This document shows positions 1 through 14,387 of a stretch of DNA of 64,000 bases, in pieces; position 1 is the stretch's first letter, and every line of letters begins with the position of its first letter. Where the stretch lies: NCBI GenBank assembly GCA_026545225.1, contig CM048852.1:12744146-12808145 (forward strand). Direction: 5' to 3'. Below the pieces are notes generated by a model. It had not been told where the DNA came from, searched no databases, and saw nothing but the letters and a program-made list of their open reading frames with translations. A program made the translations under genes and the position numbers. Source of the DNA: Cornus controversa (lineage: Eukaryota; Streptophyta; Magnoliopsida; Cornales; Cornaceae).

Positions 1-60
1 CTCTATTCTTCTAGACATCCAGATGGTCAATTCTAGCACAAAGCACCATACGGTTGTAGT

Positions 61-3000
61 CATGCCTGATTTTTGTAATGAATTATTCTTTTCGACTCAA
101 AACAACTCAAACAAACATGGATGAATATCAGATATACATGCTCATCGTTTCTTTGGGACGCTTTGATGGTTTAATTTCAAAAAAAGCAATGTACGATTCG
201 TATTATGGGACGACTTCTCCTGTAATGTGGTTTTCGAATCAAAACAACTCAAATGAAATGAGTTTAAAATGGTTGGTAGCTTGTTAATTGTTTCCTTTAG
301 ATGTCCAAAAGGTCGAATTTGGAATAAAGCACCATACGGTTGTGATGAAGATCGGATTGACTTGTTCGCCATTTCTTTTGGATGCTTTGATGGTCTAATT
401 TAGAAAAATGCAACTTAAGATTCTGATTATGGCACAACTTCTCCAGGAATGGGGTTTTTGAATCAGAACAACTCAAACTAAACTTGTCTAAAATCGTGGA
501 TAGCTGGCTAATGGTTTCTTTTAGTTGTCCAGATGGTCAAATTTCGCACAAAGCACCATACGGTTGTGATTATTCATGAGTGCAGCAAGGAATTACTCTT
601 TTCGATTCAGGACGTCCTCACGGTCGAATTTGGCATAAAGCAACGTATAATTCTAAGTATGGCACGATTTCACTTGCTTTGGGACTTTTCGAATCAAAAC
701 AAGTTAAACGAAACAAGTTCAAAACTGTTGTTGTCATTCTCTATTCTTCTGCACATCCAGACGGTCAATTCTAGCACAAAGCACCATACTGTTGTGGTCA
801 TGCCTGATTTTTGCAAGGAATTGTTCTTTTCCACTCAGAATAACTCAAACAAACTTGGATGAAGATCGGATCGACATGCTCGTCGTTTCTTTGGGACGCT
901 TTGGCGGTTTAATTTTGAAAAAAGCAACGTACGATTCGTATTATGGCACGACTTCTCCTGGAATGGGGTTTCGAATCAAAACAACTCAAACAAAACAAGT
1001 TTGAAATCGTTGTTAGCTTGCTAATTGTTTCCTTTAGATGTCCTAACGGTCAAATTTGGAACAAAGCACCATACGGTTGTGATGAAGATCGGATTGACAT
1101 GTTCGTCATTTCTTTTGGATGCTTTGATGCTGTAATTTGGAAAAAAGCAACGTACAATTCTGATTATGGCACGACTTCTCCCGGAATGGGATTTTTGAAT
1201 TAGAACAACTCAAACTAAACTTGTTTAAAATCATCGATAGCTTGCTAATTGTTTCTTTTACTTGTCCAGATGGTCGAACTTGGCACAAAGCATCATACGG
1301 TTGTGATCATTCATGAGTGCAGCAAGGACGTCCTCACAGTCAAATTTGGCGTAAAGCAACGTATAATTCTAAGTATGGCACGATTTCACTTGGATTGGGA
1401 CTTTTCGTATCAAAATAAGTCAAACGAAACAAGTTCGAAACCGTTGTTGTCATTCTCTATTCTTCTGGATATCCAGATGGTCAATTCTAGCACAAAGCAC
1501 CATACGGTTGTGGTCATGCCTGATTTTTGCAAGGAATTGTTCTTTTGACTCAGAACAACTCCAACAAACATGGACGAAGATCGGATCGACATGTTCGTCG
1601 TTTCTTTGGGACGTTTTGATGGTTTAATTTCAAAATAAGCAACGTACGATTCGTATTATTCCAGGACTTCTCCTGGAATGTGGTTTTCGAATCAAAACAA
1701 CTCAAAGGAAACAAGTTTAAAATGGTTGGTAGCTTGCTAATTGTTTCCTTTAGATGTCCAAAAGGTCGAATTTGGAACAAAGCACCATACGGTTGTGATG
1801 AAGATCGGATTGACTTGTTCGTCATTTCTTTTGGATGCTTTGATGGTCTAATTTGGAAAAAAGCAACGTACGATTCTGATTATGGCACAACTTCTCAAGG
1901 AATAGGGTTTTTGAATTAGAACAACTCAAACTAAACTTGTTTAAAATCTTCGATAGCTTGCTAATTGTTTCTTTTACTTGTCCAGATGGTCGAATTTGGC
2001 ACAAAGCACCATACGGTTGTGATCATTCATGAGTGCAGCAAGGACGTCGTCACGGTCGAATTTGGCATAAAGTAACGTATAATTCTAAGTATGGCACGAT
2101 TTCACTTGGATTGGGACTTTTCGAATCAAAACAAGTCAAACGAAACAAGTTCGAAACCGTTGTTGTCATTCTCTATTCTCCTGCACATCCAGACGGTCAA
2201 TTCTAGAACAAAGCAACATACTGTTGTGGTCATGCCTGATTTTTGCACGGAATTATTCTTTTCGACTCAGAACAACTCAAACAAACTTAGATGAAGATCG
2301 GATCGACATACTCGCCGTTTCTTTGGGACGTTTTGATGGTTTAATTTCAAAATAAGCAACGTACGATTCGTATTATTCCAGGACTTCTCCTGGAATGTGG
2401 TTTTCGAATCAAAACAACTCAAAGGAAACAAGTTTAAAATGGTTGGTAGCTTGCTAATTGTTTCCTTTAGATGTCCAAAAGGTCGAATTTGGAACAAAGC
2501 ACCATACGGTTGTGATGAAGATCGGATTGACTTGTTCGTCATTTCTTTTGGATGCTTTGATGGTCTAATTTGGAAAAAAGCAACGTACGATTCTGATTAT
2601 GGCACAACTTCTCAAGGAATAGGGTTTTTGAATTAGAACAACTCAAACTAAACTTGTTTAAAATCTTCGATAGCTTGCTAATTGTTTCTTTTACTTGTCC
2701 AGATGGTCGAATTTGGCACAAAGCACCATACGGTTGTGATCATTCATGAGTGCAGCAAGGACGTCGTCACGATCGAATTTGGCATAGAGCAACGTATAAT
2801 TCTAAGTATGGCACGATTTCACTTGGATTGGGACTTTTCGAATTAAAACAAGTCAAAAGAAACAAGTTTGAAACCGTTGTTGTCATTCTCTATTCTTCTG
2901 CACATCCAGACGGTCAATTCTAGAACAAAGCAACATACTGTTGTGGTCATGCCTGATTTTTGCACGGAATTATTCTTTTCGACTCAGAACAACTCAAACA

Positions 3001-3680
3001 AACTTAGATGAAGATCGGATCGACATACTCGCCGTTTCTTTGGGACGTTTTGATGGTTTAATTTCAAAATAAGCAACGTACGATTCGTATTATGCCAGGA
3101 CTTCTCCTGGAATGTGGTTTTCGAATCAAAACAACTCAAAGGAAACAAGTTTAAAATGGTTGGTAGCTTGCTAATTGTTTCCTTTAGATGTCCAAACGGT
3201 CAAATTTGGAACAAACCACCATACGGTTGTGATGAAGATTGGATTCACATGTTCAACATTTCTTTGGGATGTTTTGATGCACTAATTTGGAAAAAAGCAA
3301 CGTACGATTCTTATTGTGGCACAACTTCTCCAGGAATTGGGTTTTTGAATTAGAACAACTCAAACTAGTTTAAAATCATCGACAGCTTGCTAATTGTTTC
3401 TTTTACTTGCCCAGATGGTCGAATTTCGCACAAAGCACCATACGGTTGTGATAATTCATCAGTGCAGCAAGGAATTACTCTTTTCGATTCAGGACCTCCT
3501 CACGGTCGAATTTGGCATAAAGCAACTTATAATTCTAAGTATGGCACGATTTCACTTGGATTGGGACTTTTCGAATCAAAACAAGTCGAACGAAAAGAGT
3601 TCGAAACCGTTGTTGTCATTCTCTATTCTTCTAGACATCCAGATGGTCAATTCTAGCACAAAGCACCATACGGTTGTAGT
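61..3680. repeat. Higher-order block 1: A1-A2-A3-B-B (3,620 bp)
   Basis: Unit types are read from the sequence around CATGCCT. A1 (61) has GTAGT before it and TTTTTGTAATG after it. A2 (799) is followed by TTCCACTCAG. A3 (1515) is followed by TTTTGACTCAG. Both B units (2231, 2948) have AACATACTGTTGTGG before and TTTTTGCACGG after. This is the only block in which two B units are adjacent without a C between them. The next A1 unit starts at 3681. Confidence 0.9.
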
Positions 3681-6582
3681 CATGCCTGATTTTTGTAATG
3701 AATTATTCTTTTCGACTCAAAACAACTCAAACAAACATGGATGAATATCAGATATACATGCTCATCGTTTCTTTGGGACGCTTTGATGGTTTAATTTCAA
3801 AAAAAGCAATGTACGATTCGTATTATGGGACGACTTCTCCTGTAATGTGGTTTTCGAATCAAAACAACTCAAATGAAATGAGTTTAAAATGGTTGGTAGC
3901 TTGTTAATTGTTTCCTTTAGATGTCCAAAAGGTCGAATTTGGAATAAAGCACCATACGGTTGTGATGAAGATCGGATTGACTTGTTCGCCATTTCTTTTG
4001 GATGCTTTGATGGTCTAATTTAGAAAAATGCAACTTAAGATTCTGATTATGGCACAACTTCTCCAGGAATGGGGTTTTTGAATCAGAACAACTCAAACTA
4101 AACTTGTCTAAAATCGTGGATAGCTGGCTAATGGTTTCTTTTAGTTGTCCAGATGGTCAAATTTCGCACAAAGCACCATACGGTTGTGATTATTCATGAG
4201 TGCAGCAAGGAATTACTCTTTTCGATTCAGGACGTCCTCACGGTCGAATTTGGCATAAAGCAACGTATAATTCTAAGTATGGCACGATTTCACTTGCTTT
4301 GGGACTTTTCGAATCAAAACAAGTTAAACGAAACAAGTTCAAAACTGTTGTTGTCATTCTCTATTCTTCTGCACATCCAGACGGTCAATTCTAGCACAAA
4401 GCACCATACTGTTGTGGTCATGCCTGATTTTTGCAAGGAATTGTTCTTTTCCACTCAGAATAACTCAAACAAACTTGGATGAAGATCGGATCGACATGCT
4501 CGTCGTTTCTTTGGGATGCTTTGGCGGTTTAATTTTGAAAAAAGCAACGTACGATTCGTATTATGGCACGACTTCTCCTGGAATGGGGTTTCGAATCAAA
4601 ACAACTCAAACAAAACAAGTTTGAAATCGTTGTTAGCTTGCTAATTGTTTCCTTTAGATGTCCTAACGGTCAAATTTGGAACAAAGCACCATACGGTTGT
4701 GATGAAGATCGGATTGACATGTTCGTCATTTCTTTTGGATGCTTTGATGCTGTAATTTGGAAAAAAGCAACGTACAATTCTGATTATGGCACGACTTCTC
4801 CCGGAATGGGATTTTTGAATTAGAACAACTCAAACTAAACTTGTTTAAAATCATCGATAGCTTGCTAATTGTTTCTTTTACTTGTCCAGATGGTCGAACT
4901 TGGCACAAAGCATCATACGGTTGTGATCATTCATGAGTGCAGCAAGGACGTCCTCACAGTCAAATTTGGCGTAAAGCAACGTATAATTCTAAGTATGGCA
5001 CGATTTCACTTGGATTGGGACTTTTCGTATCAAAATAAGTCAAACGAAACAAGTTCGAAACCGTTGTTGTCATTCTCTATTCTTCTGGTATCCAGATGGT
5101 CAATTCTTGCACAAAGCACCATACGGTTGTTTTCATGCCTAATTTTTGCAAGGAATTGTTCTTTTTGACTCAGAACAACTCCAACAAACATGGATGAAGA
5201 TCGGATCGACATGTTCGTCGTTTCTTTGGGACGCTTTGCGGTTTAATTTCAAAAAAAGCAACGTATGATTCGTATTATGGCACGACTTCTCCTGGAATGT
5301 GGTTTTCGAATCAAAACAACGCAAATGAAACAAGTTTAAAATGGTTGGTAGCTTGCTAATTGTTTCCTTTAGATGTCCAAAAGGTCGAATTTGGAACAAA
5401 GCACCATACGGTTGTGATGAAGATCGGATTGACTTGTTCGTCATTTCTTTTGGATGCTTTGATGGTCTAATTTGGAAAAAAGCAACGTACGATTCTGATT
5501 ATGGCACAACTTCTCAAGGAATAGGGTTTTTGAATTAGAACAACTCAAACTAAACTTGTTTAAAATCTTCGATAGCTTGCTAATTGTTTCTTTTACTTGT
5601 CCAGATGGTCGAATTTGGCACAAAGCACCATACGGTTGTGATCATTCATGAGTGCAGCAAGGACATCGTCACGGTCGAATTTGGCATAAAGCAACGTATA
5701 ATTCTAAGTATGGCACGATTTCACTTGGATTGGGACTTTTCGAATTAAAACAAGTCAAAGGAAACAAGTTTGAAACCGTTGTTGTCATTCTCTATTCTTC
5801 TGCACATCCAGACGGTCAATTCTAGAACAAAGCAACATACTGTTGTGGTCATGCCTGATTTTTGCACGGAATTATTCTTTTCGACTCAGAACAACTCAAA
5901 CAAACTTAGATGAAGATCGGATCGACATACTCGCCGTTTCTTTGGGACGTTTTGATGGTTTAATTTCAAAATAAGCAACGTACGATTCGTATTATGCCAG
6001 GACTTCTCCTGGAATGTGGTTTTCGAATCAAAACAACTCAAAGGAAACAAGTTTAAAATGGTTGGTAGCTTGCTAATTGTTTCCTTTAGATGTCCAAACG
6101 GTCAAATTTGGAACAAACCACCATACGGTTGTGATGAAGATTGGATTCACATGTTCAACATTTCTTTGGGATGTTTTGATGCACTAATTTGGAAAAAAGC
6201 AACGTACGATTCTTATTGTGGCACAACTTCTCCAGGAATTGGGTTTTTGAATTAGAACAACTCAAACTAGTTTAAAATCATCGACAGCTTGCTAATTGTT
6301 TCTTTTACTTGCCCAGATGGTCAAATTTCGCACAAAGCACCATACGGTTGTGATAATTCATCAGTGCAGCAAGGAATTACTCTTTTCGATTCAGGACCTC
6401 CTCACGGTCGAATTTGGCATAAAGCAACTTATAATTCTAAGTATGGCACGATTTCACTTGGATTGGGACTTTTCGAATCAAAACAAGTCGAACGAAAAGA
6501 GTTCGAAACCGTTGTTGTCATTCTCTATTCTTCTAGACATCCAGATGGTCAATTCTAGCACAAAGCACCATACGGTTGTAGT
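3681..6582. repeat. Higher-order block 2: A1-A2-C(hybrid)-B (2,902 bp)
   Basis: The shortest complete block. A1 is at 3681, A2 at 4419, a C-like unit at 5134 and B at 5850; spacings are 738, 715, 716 and 733 bp. The third unit begins as A3 and finishes as C, so it appears to be a crossover product. Confidence 0.9.
5030..5140. repeat. A3/C hybrid unit junction with 2-bp deletion
   Basis: Up to about 5080 the unit carries A3-specific variants: CTTTTCGTATCAAAATAAGT at 5021-5040, and upstream the CAGTCAAATTTGGCGTAAAG form of subunit 6. From about 5104 it carries C-specific variants (TTCTTGCACAAAG, then TTTTCATGCCTAATTTTTGC). Between them the usual TCTGGATATCC reads TCTGGTATCC, a loss of two bases. 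This is what an unequal crossover or conversion endpoint between A3 and C units would leave. Confidence 0.75.
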
Positions 6583-9500
6583 CATGCCTGATTTTTGTAA
6601 TGAATTATTCTTTTCGACTCAAAACAACTCAAACAAACATGGATGAATATCAGATATACATGCTCATCGTTTCTTTGGGACGCTTTGATGGTTTAATTTC
6701 AAAAAAAGCAATGTACGATTCGTATTATGGGACGACTTCTCCTGTAATGTGGTTTTCGAATCAAAACAACTCAAATGAAATGAGTTTAAAATGGTTGGTA
6801 GCTTGTTAATTGTTTCCTTTAGATGTCCAAAAGGTCGAATTTGGAATGAAGCACCATACGGTTGTGATGAAGATCGGATTGACTTGTTCGCCATTTCTTT
6901 TGGATGCTTTGATGGTCTAATTTAGAAAAATGCAACTTAAGATTCTGATTATGGCACAACTTCTCCAGGAATGGGGTTTTTGAATCAGAACAACTCAAAC
7001 TAAACTTGTCTAAAATCGTGGATAGCTGGCTAATGGTTTCTTTTAGTTGTCCAGATGGTCAAATTTCGCACAAAGCACCATACGGTTGTGATTATTCATG
7101 AGTGCAGCAAGGAATTACTCTTTTCGATTCAGGACGTCCTCACGGTCGAATTTGGCATAAAGCAACGTATAATTCTAAGTATGGCACGATTTCACTTGCT
7201 TTGGGACTTTTCGAATCAAAACAAGTTAAACGAAACAAGTTCAAAACTGTTGTTGTCATTCTCTATTCTTCTGCACATCCAGACGGTCAATTCTAGCACA
7301 AAGCACCATACTGTTGTGGTCATGCCTGATTTTTGCAAGGAATTGTTCTTTTCCACTCAGAATAACTCAAACAAACTTGGATGAAGATCGGATCGACATG
7401 CTCGTCGTTTCTTTGGGACGCTTTGGCGGTTTAATTTTGAAAAAAGCAACGTACGATTCGTATTATGGCACGACTTCTCCTGGAATGGGGTTTCGAATCA
7501 AAACAACTCAAACAAAACAAGTTTGAAATCGTTGTTAGCTTGCTAATTGTTTCCTTTAGATGTCCTAACGGTCAAATTTGGAACAAAGCACCATACGGTT
7601 GTGATGAAGATCGGATTGACATGTTCGTCATTTCTTTTGGATGCTTTGATGCTGTAATTTGGAAAAAAGCAACGTACAATTCTGATTATGGCACGACTTC
7701 TCCCGGAATGGGATTTTTGAATTAGAACAACTCAAACTAAACTTGTTTAAAATCATCGATAGCTTGCTAATTGTTTCTTTTACTTGTCCAGATGGTCGAA
7801 CTTGGCACAAAGCATCATACGGTTGTGATCATTCATGAGTGCAGCAAGGACGTCCTCACAGTCAAATTTGGCGTAAAGCAACGTATAATTCTAAGTATGG
7901 CACGATTTCACTTGGATTGGGACTTTTCGAATCAAAATAAGTCAAACGAAACAAGTTCGAAACCGTTGTTGTCATTCTCTATTCTTCTGGATATCCAGAT
8001 GGTCAATTCTAGCACAAAGCACCATACGGTTGTGGTCATGCCTGATTTTTGCAAGGAATTGTTCTTTTGACTCAGAACAACTCCAACAAACATGGACGAC
8101 GATCGGATCGACATGTTCGTCGTTTCTTTGGGACGCTTTGCGGTTTAATTTCAAAAAAAGCAACGTATGATTCGAATTATGGCACGACTTCTCCTGGAAT
8201 GTGGTTTTCGAATCAAAACAACGCAAATGAAACAAGTTTAAAATGGTTGGTAGCTTGCTAATTGTTTCCTTTAGATGTCCAAAAGGTCGAATTTGGAACA
8301 AAGCACCATACGGTTGTGATGAAGATCGGATTGACTTGTTCGTCATTTCTTTTGGATGCTTTGATGGTCTAATTTGGAAAAAAGCAACGTACGATTCTGA
8401 TTATGGCACAACTTCTCAAGGAATAGGGTTTTTGAATTAGAACAACTCAAACTAAACTTGTTTAAAATCTTCGATAGCTTGCTAATTGTTTCTTTTACTT
8501 GTCCAGATGGTCGAATTTGGCACAAAGCACCATACGGTTGTGATCATTCATGAGTGCAGCAAGGACGTCGTCACGGTCGAATTTGGCATAAAGTAACGTA
8601 TAATTCTAAGTATGGCACGATTTCACTTGGATTGGGACTTTTCGAATCAGAACAAGTCAAACGAAACAAGTTCGAAACCGTTGTTGTCATTCTCTATTCT
8701 CCTGCACATCCAGACGGTCAATTCTAGAACAAAGCAACATACTGTTGTGGTCATGCCTGATTTTTGCACGGAATTATTCTTTTCGACTCAGAACAACTCA
8801 AACAAACTTAGATGAAGATCGGATCGACATACTCGCCGTTTCTTTGGGACGTTTTGATGGTTTAATTTCAAAATAAGCAACGTACGATTCGTATTATGCC
8901 AGGACTTCTCCTGGAATGTGGTTTTCGAATCAAAACAACGCAAATGAAACAAGTTTAAAATGGTTGGTAGCTTGCTAATTGTTTCCTTTAGATGTCCAAA
9001 AGGTCGAATTTGGAACAAAGCACCATACGGTTGTGATGAAGATCGGATTGACTTGTTCGTCATTTCTTTTGGATGCTTTGATGGTCTAATTTGGAAAAAA
9101 GCAACGTACGATTCTGATTATGGCACAACTTCTCAAGGAATAGGGTTTTTGAATTAGAACAACTCAAACTAAACTTGTTTAAAATCTTCGATAGCTTGCT
9201 AATTGTTTCTTTTACTTGTCCAGATGGTCGAATTTGGCACAAAGCACCATACGGTTGTGATCATTCATGAGTGCAGCAAGGACGTCGTCACGATCGAATT
9301 TGGCATAGAGCAACGTATAATTCTAAGTATGGCACGATTTCACTTGGATTGGGACTTTTCGAATCAAAACAAGTCAAACGAAACAAGTTCGAAACCGTTG
9401 TTGTCATTCTCTATTCTTCTGGATATCCAGATGGTCAATTCTTGCACAAAGCACCATACGGTTGTTTTCATGCCTAATTTTTGCAAGGAATTGTTCTTTT

Positions 9501-12350
9501 TGACTCAGAACAACTCCAACAAACAAGGATGAAGATCGGATCGACATGTTCGTCGTTTCTTTGGGACGCTTTGCGGTTTAATTTCAAAAAAAGCAACGTA
9601 TGATTCGTATTATGGCACGACTTCTCCTGGAATGTGGTTTTCGAATCAAAACAACGCAAATGAAACAAGTTTAAAATGGTTGGTAGCATGCTAATTGTTT
9701 CCTTTAGATGTCCAAAAGGTCGAATTTGGAACAAAGCACCATACGGTTGTGATGAAGATCGGATTGACTTGTTCGTCATTTCTTTTGGATGCTTTGATGG
9801 TCTAATTTGGAAAAAAGCAACGTACGATTCTGATTATGGCACAACTTCTCAAGGAATAGGGTTTTTGAATTAGAACAACTCAAACTAAACTTGTTTAAAA
9901 TCTTCGATAGCTTGCTAATTGTTTCTTTTACTTGTCCAGATGGTCGAATTTGGCACAAAGCACCATACGGTTGTGATCATTCATGAGTGCAGCAAGGACA
10001 TCGTCACGGTCGAATTTGGCATAAAGCAACGTATAATTCTAAGTATGGCACGATTTCACTTGGATTGGGACTTTTCGAATCAGAACAAGTCAAACGAAAC
10101 AAGTTCGAAACCGTTGTTGTCATTCTCTATTCTCCTGCACATCCAGACGGTCAATTCTAGAACAAAGCAACATACTGTTGTGGTCATGCCTGATTTTTGC
10201 ACGGAATTATTCTTTTCGACTCAGAACAACTCAAACAAACTTAGATGAAGATCGGATCGACATACTCGCCCTTTCTTTGGGACGTTTTGATGGTTTAATT
10301 TCAAAATAAGCAACGTACGATTCGTATTGTGCCAGGACTTCTCCTGGAATGTGGTTTTCGAATCAAAACAACTCAAAGGAAACAAGTTTAAAATGGTTGG
10401 TAGCTTGCTAATTGTTTCCTTTAGGTGTCCAAAAGGTCGAATTTGGAACAAAGCACCATACGGTTGTGATGAAGATCGGATTGACTTGTTCGTCATTTCT
10501 TTTGGATGCTTTGATGGTCTAATTTGGAAAAGAGCAACGTACGATTCTGATTATGGCACAACTTCTCAAGGAATAGGGTTTTTGAATTAGAACAACTCAA
10601 ACTAAACTTGTTTAAAATCTTCGATAGCTTGCTAATTGTTTCTTTTACTTGTCCAGATGGTCGAATTTGGCACAAAGCACCATACGGTTGTGATCATTCA
10701 TGAGTGCAGCAAGGACGTCGTCACGATCGAATTTGGCATAGAGCAACGTATAATTCTAAGTATGGCACGATTTCACTTGGATTGGGACTTTTCGAATCAA
10801 AACAAGTCAAACGAAACAAGTTCGAAACCGTTGTTGTCATTCTCTATTCTTCTGGATATCCAGATGGTCAATTCTTGCACAAAGCACCATACGGTTGTTT
10901 TCATGCCTAATTTTTGCAAGGAATTGTTCTTTTTGACTCAGAACAACTCCAACAAACATGGATGAAGATCGGATCGACATGTTCGTCGTTTCTTTGGGAC
11001 GCTTTGCGGTTTAATTTCAAAAAAAGCAACGTATGATTCGTATTATGGCACGACTTCTCCTGGAATGTGGTTTTCGAATCAAAACAACGCAAATGAAACA
11101 AGTTTAAAATGGTTGGTAGCTTGCTAATTGTTTCCTTTAGATGTCCAAAAGGTCGAATTTGGAACAAAGCACCATACGGTTGTGATGAAGATCGGATTGA
11201 CTTGTTCGTCATTTCTTTTGGATGCTTTGATGGTCTAATTTGGAAAAAAGCAACGTACGATTCTGATTATGGCACAACTTCTCAAGGAATAGGGTTTTTG
11301 AATTAGAACAACTCAAACTAAACTTGTTTAAAATCTTCGATAGCTTGCTAATTGTTTCTTTTACTTGTCCAGATGGTCGAATTTGGCACAAAGCACCATA
11401 CGGTTGTGATCATTCATGAGTGCAGCAAGGACATCGTCACGGTCGAATTTGGCATAAAGCAACGTATAATTCTAAGTATGGCACGATTTCACTTGGATTG
11501 GGACTTTTCGAATTAAAACAAGTCAAATGAAACAAGTTTGAAACCGTTGTTGTCATTCTCTATTCTTCTGCACATCCAGACGGTCAATTCTAGAACAAAG
11601 CAACATACTGTTGTGGTCATGCCTGATTTTTGCACGGAATTATTCTTTTCGACTCAGAACAACTCAAACAAACTTAGATGAAGATCGGATCGACATACTC
11701 GCCGTTTCTTTGGGACGTTTTGATGGTTTAATTTCAAAATAAGCAACGTACGATTCGTATTATGCCAGGACTTCTCCTGGAATGTGGTTTTCGAATCAAA
11801 ACAACTCAAAGGAAACAAGTTTAAAATGGTTGGTAGCTTGCTAATTGTTTCCTTTAGATGTCCAAACGGTCAAATTTGGAACAAACCACCATACGGTTGT
11901 GATGAAGATTGGATTCACATGTTCAACATTTCTTTGGGATGTTTTGATGCACTAATTTGGAAAAAAGCAACGTACGATTCTTATTGTGGCACAACTTCTC
12001 CAGGAATTGGGTTTTTGAATTAGAACAACTCAAACTAGTTTAAAATCATCGACAGCTTGCTAATTGTTTCTTTTACTTGCCCAGATGGTCGAATTTCGCA
12101 CAAAGCACCATACGGTTGTGATAATTCATCAGTGCAGCAAGGAATTACTCTTTTCGATTCAGGACCTCCTCACGGTCGAATTTGGCATAAAGCAACTTAT
12201 AATTCTAAGTATGGCACGATTTCACTTGGATTGGGACTTTTCGAATCAAAACAAGTCGAACGAAAAGAGTTCGAAACCGTTGTTGTCATTCTCTATTCTT
12301 CTAGACATCCAGATGGTCAATTCTAGCACAAAGCACCATACGGTTGTAGT
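6583..12350. repeat. Higher-order block 3: A1-A2-A3-B-C-B-C-B (5,768 bp)
   Basis: A1 6583, A2 7321, A3 8037, B 8752, C 9469, B 10185, C 10902, B 11618. C units are recognised by TTGTTTTCATGCCTAATTTT and by GACGCTTTGCGG, which lacks a few bases relative to the GATGG of B. B and C strictly alternate and the block ends with B. Confidence 0.92.
10743..11458. repeat. Representative 716-bp satellite unit made of six ~142-bp-derived subunits
   Basis: Cutting at each GCAACGTA or GCACCATA gives six subunits: 10743-10883 (141 bp), 10884-11025 (142), 11026-11168 (143), 11169-11249 (81), 11250-11392 (143) and 11393-11458 (66). The full-length subunits share a common order: a GCAACGTA/GCACCATA start, a TATGGCAC or CATGCCT motif, a segment like TTCGAATCAAAACAACTCAA, a GATAGCTTGCTAATTGTTTC-like segment, then GATGGTC-AATTTGG-AAAA. 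Subunit 4 lacks ~61 bp from its middle. Subunit 6 lacks its middle and in some units keeps 21 bp more (87 bp, as at 553-639). The trimeric look at lower resolution (283+224+209 bp) comes from pairs of these subunits. Confidence 0.85.
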
Positions 12351-14387
12351 CATGCCTGATTTTTGTAATGAATTATTCTTTTCGACTCAAAACAACTCAA
12401 ACAAACATGGATGAATATCAGATATACATGCTCATCGTTTCTTTGGGACGCTTTGATGGTTTAATTTCAAAAAAAGCAATGTACGATTCGTATTATGGGA
12501 CGACTTCTCCTGTAATGTGGTTTTCGAATCAAAACAACTCAAATGAAATGAGTTTAAAATGGTTGGTAGCTTGTTAATTGTTTCCTTTAGATGTCCAAAA
12601 GGTCGAATTTGGAATGAAGCACCATACGGTTGTGATGAAGATCGGATTGACTTGTTCGCCATTTCTTTTGGATGCTTTGATGGTCTAATTTAGAAAAATG
12701 CAACTTAAGATTCTGATTATGGCACAACTTCTCCAGGAATGGGGTTTTTGAATCAGAACAACTCAAACTAAACTTGTCTAAAATCGTGGATAGCTGGCTA
12801 ATGGTTTCTTTTAGTTGTCCAGATGGTCAAATTTCGCACAAAGCACCATACGGTTGTGATTATTCATGAGTGCAGCAAGGAATTACTCTTTTCGATTCAG
12901 GACGTCCTCACGGTCGAATTTGGCATAAAGCAACGTATAATTCTAAGTATGGCACGATTTCACTTGCTTTGGGACTTTTCGAATCAAAACAAGTTAAACG
13001 AAACAAGTTCAAAACTGTTGTTGTCATTCTCTATTCTTCTGCACATCCAGACGGTCAATTCTAGCACAAAGCACCATACTGTTGTGGTCATGCCTGATTT
13101 TTGCAAGGAATTGTTCTTTTCCACTCAGAATAACTCAAACAAACTTGGATGAAGATCGGATCGACATGCTCGTCGTTTCTTTGGGACGCTTTGGCGGTTT
13201 AATTTTGAAAAAAGCAACGTACGATTCGTATTATGGCACGACTTCTCCTGGAATGGGGTTTCGAATCAAAACAACTCAAACAAAACAAGTTTGAAATCGT
13301 TGTTAGCTTGCTAATTGTTTCCTTTAGATGTCCTAACGGTCAAATTTGGAACAAAGCACCATACGGTTGTGATGAAGATCGGATTGACATGTTCGTCATT
13401 TCTTTTGGATGCTTTGATGCTGTAATTTGGAAAAAAGCAACGTACAATTCTGATTATGGCACGACTTCTCCCGGAATGGGATTTTTGAATTAGAACAACT
13501 CAAACTAAACTTGTTTAAAATCATCGATAGCTTGCTAATTGTTTCTTTTACTTGTCCAGATGGTCGAACTTGGCACAAAGCATCATACGGTTGTGATCAT
13601 TCATGAGTGCAGCAAGGACGTCCTCACAGTCAAATTTGGCGTAAAGCAACGTATAATTCTAAGTATGGCACGATTTCACTTGGATTGGGACTTTTCGTAT
13701 CAAAATAAGTCAAACGAAACAAGTTCGAAACCGTTGTTGTCATTCTCTATTCTTCTGGATATCCAGATGGTCAATTCAAGCACAAAGCACCATACGGTTG
13801 TGGTCATGCCTGATTTTTGCAAGGAATTGTTCTTTTGACTCAGAACAACTCCAACAAACATGGACGAAGATCGGATCGACATGTTCGTCGTTTCTTTGGG
13901 ACGCTTTGCGGTTTAATTTCAAAAAAAGCAACGTATGATTCGTATTATGGCACGACTTCTCCTGGAATGTGGTTTTCGAATCAAAACAACGCAAATGAAA
14001 CAAGTTTAAAATGGTTGGTAGCTTGCTAATTGTTTCCTTTAGATGTCCAAAAGGTCGAATTTGGAACAAAGCACCATACGGTTGTGATGAAGATCGGATT
14101 GACTTGTTCGTCATTTCTTTTGGATGCTTTGATGGTCTAATTTGGAAAAAAGCAACGTACGATTCTGATTATGGCACAACTTCTCAAGGAATAGGGTTTT
14201 TGAATTAGAACAACTCAAACTAAACTTGTTTAAAATCTTCGATAGCTTGCTAATTGTTTCTTTTACTTGTCCAGATGGTCGAATTTGGCACAAAGCACCA
14301 TACGGTTGTGATCATTCATGAGTGCAGCAAGGACGTCGTCACGGTCGAATTTGGCATAAACTAACGTATAATTCTAAGTATGGCACG

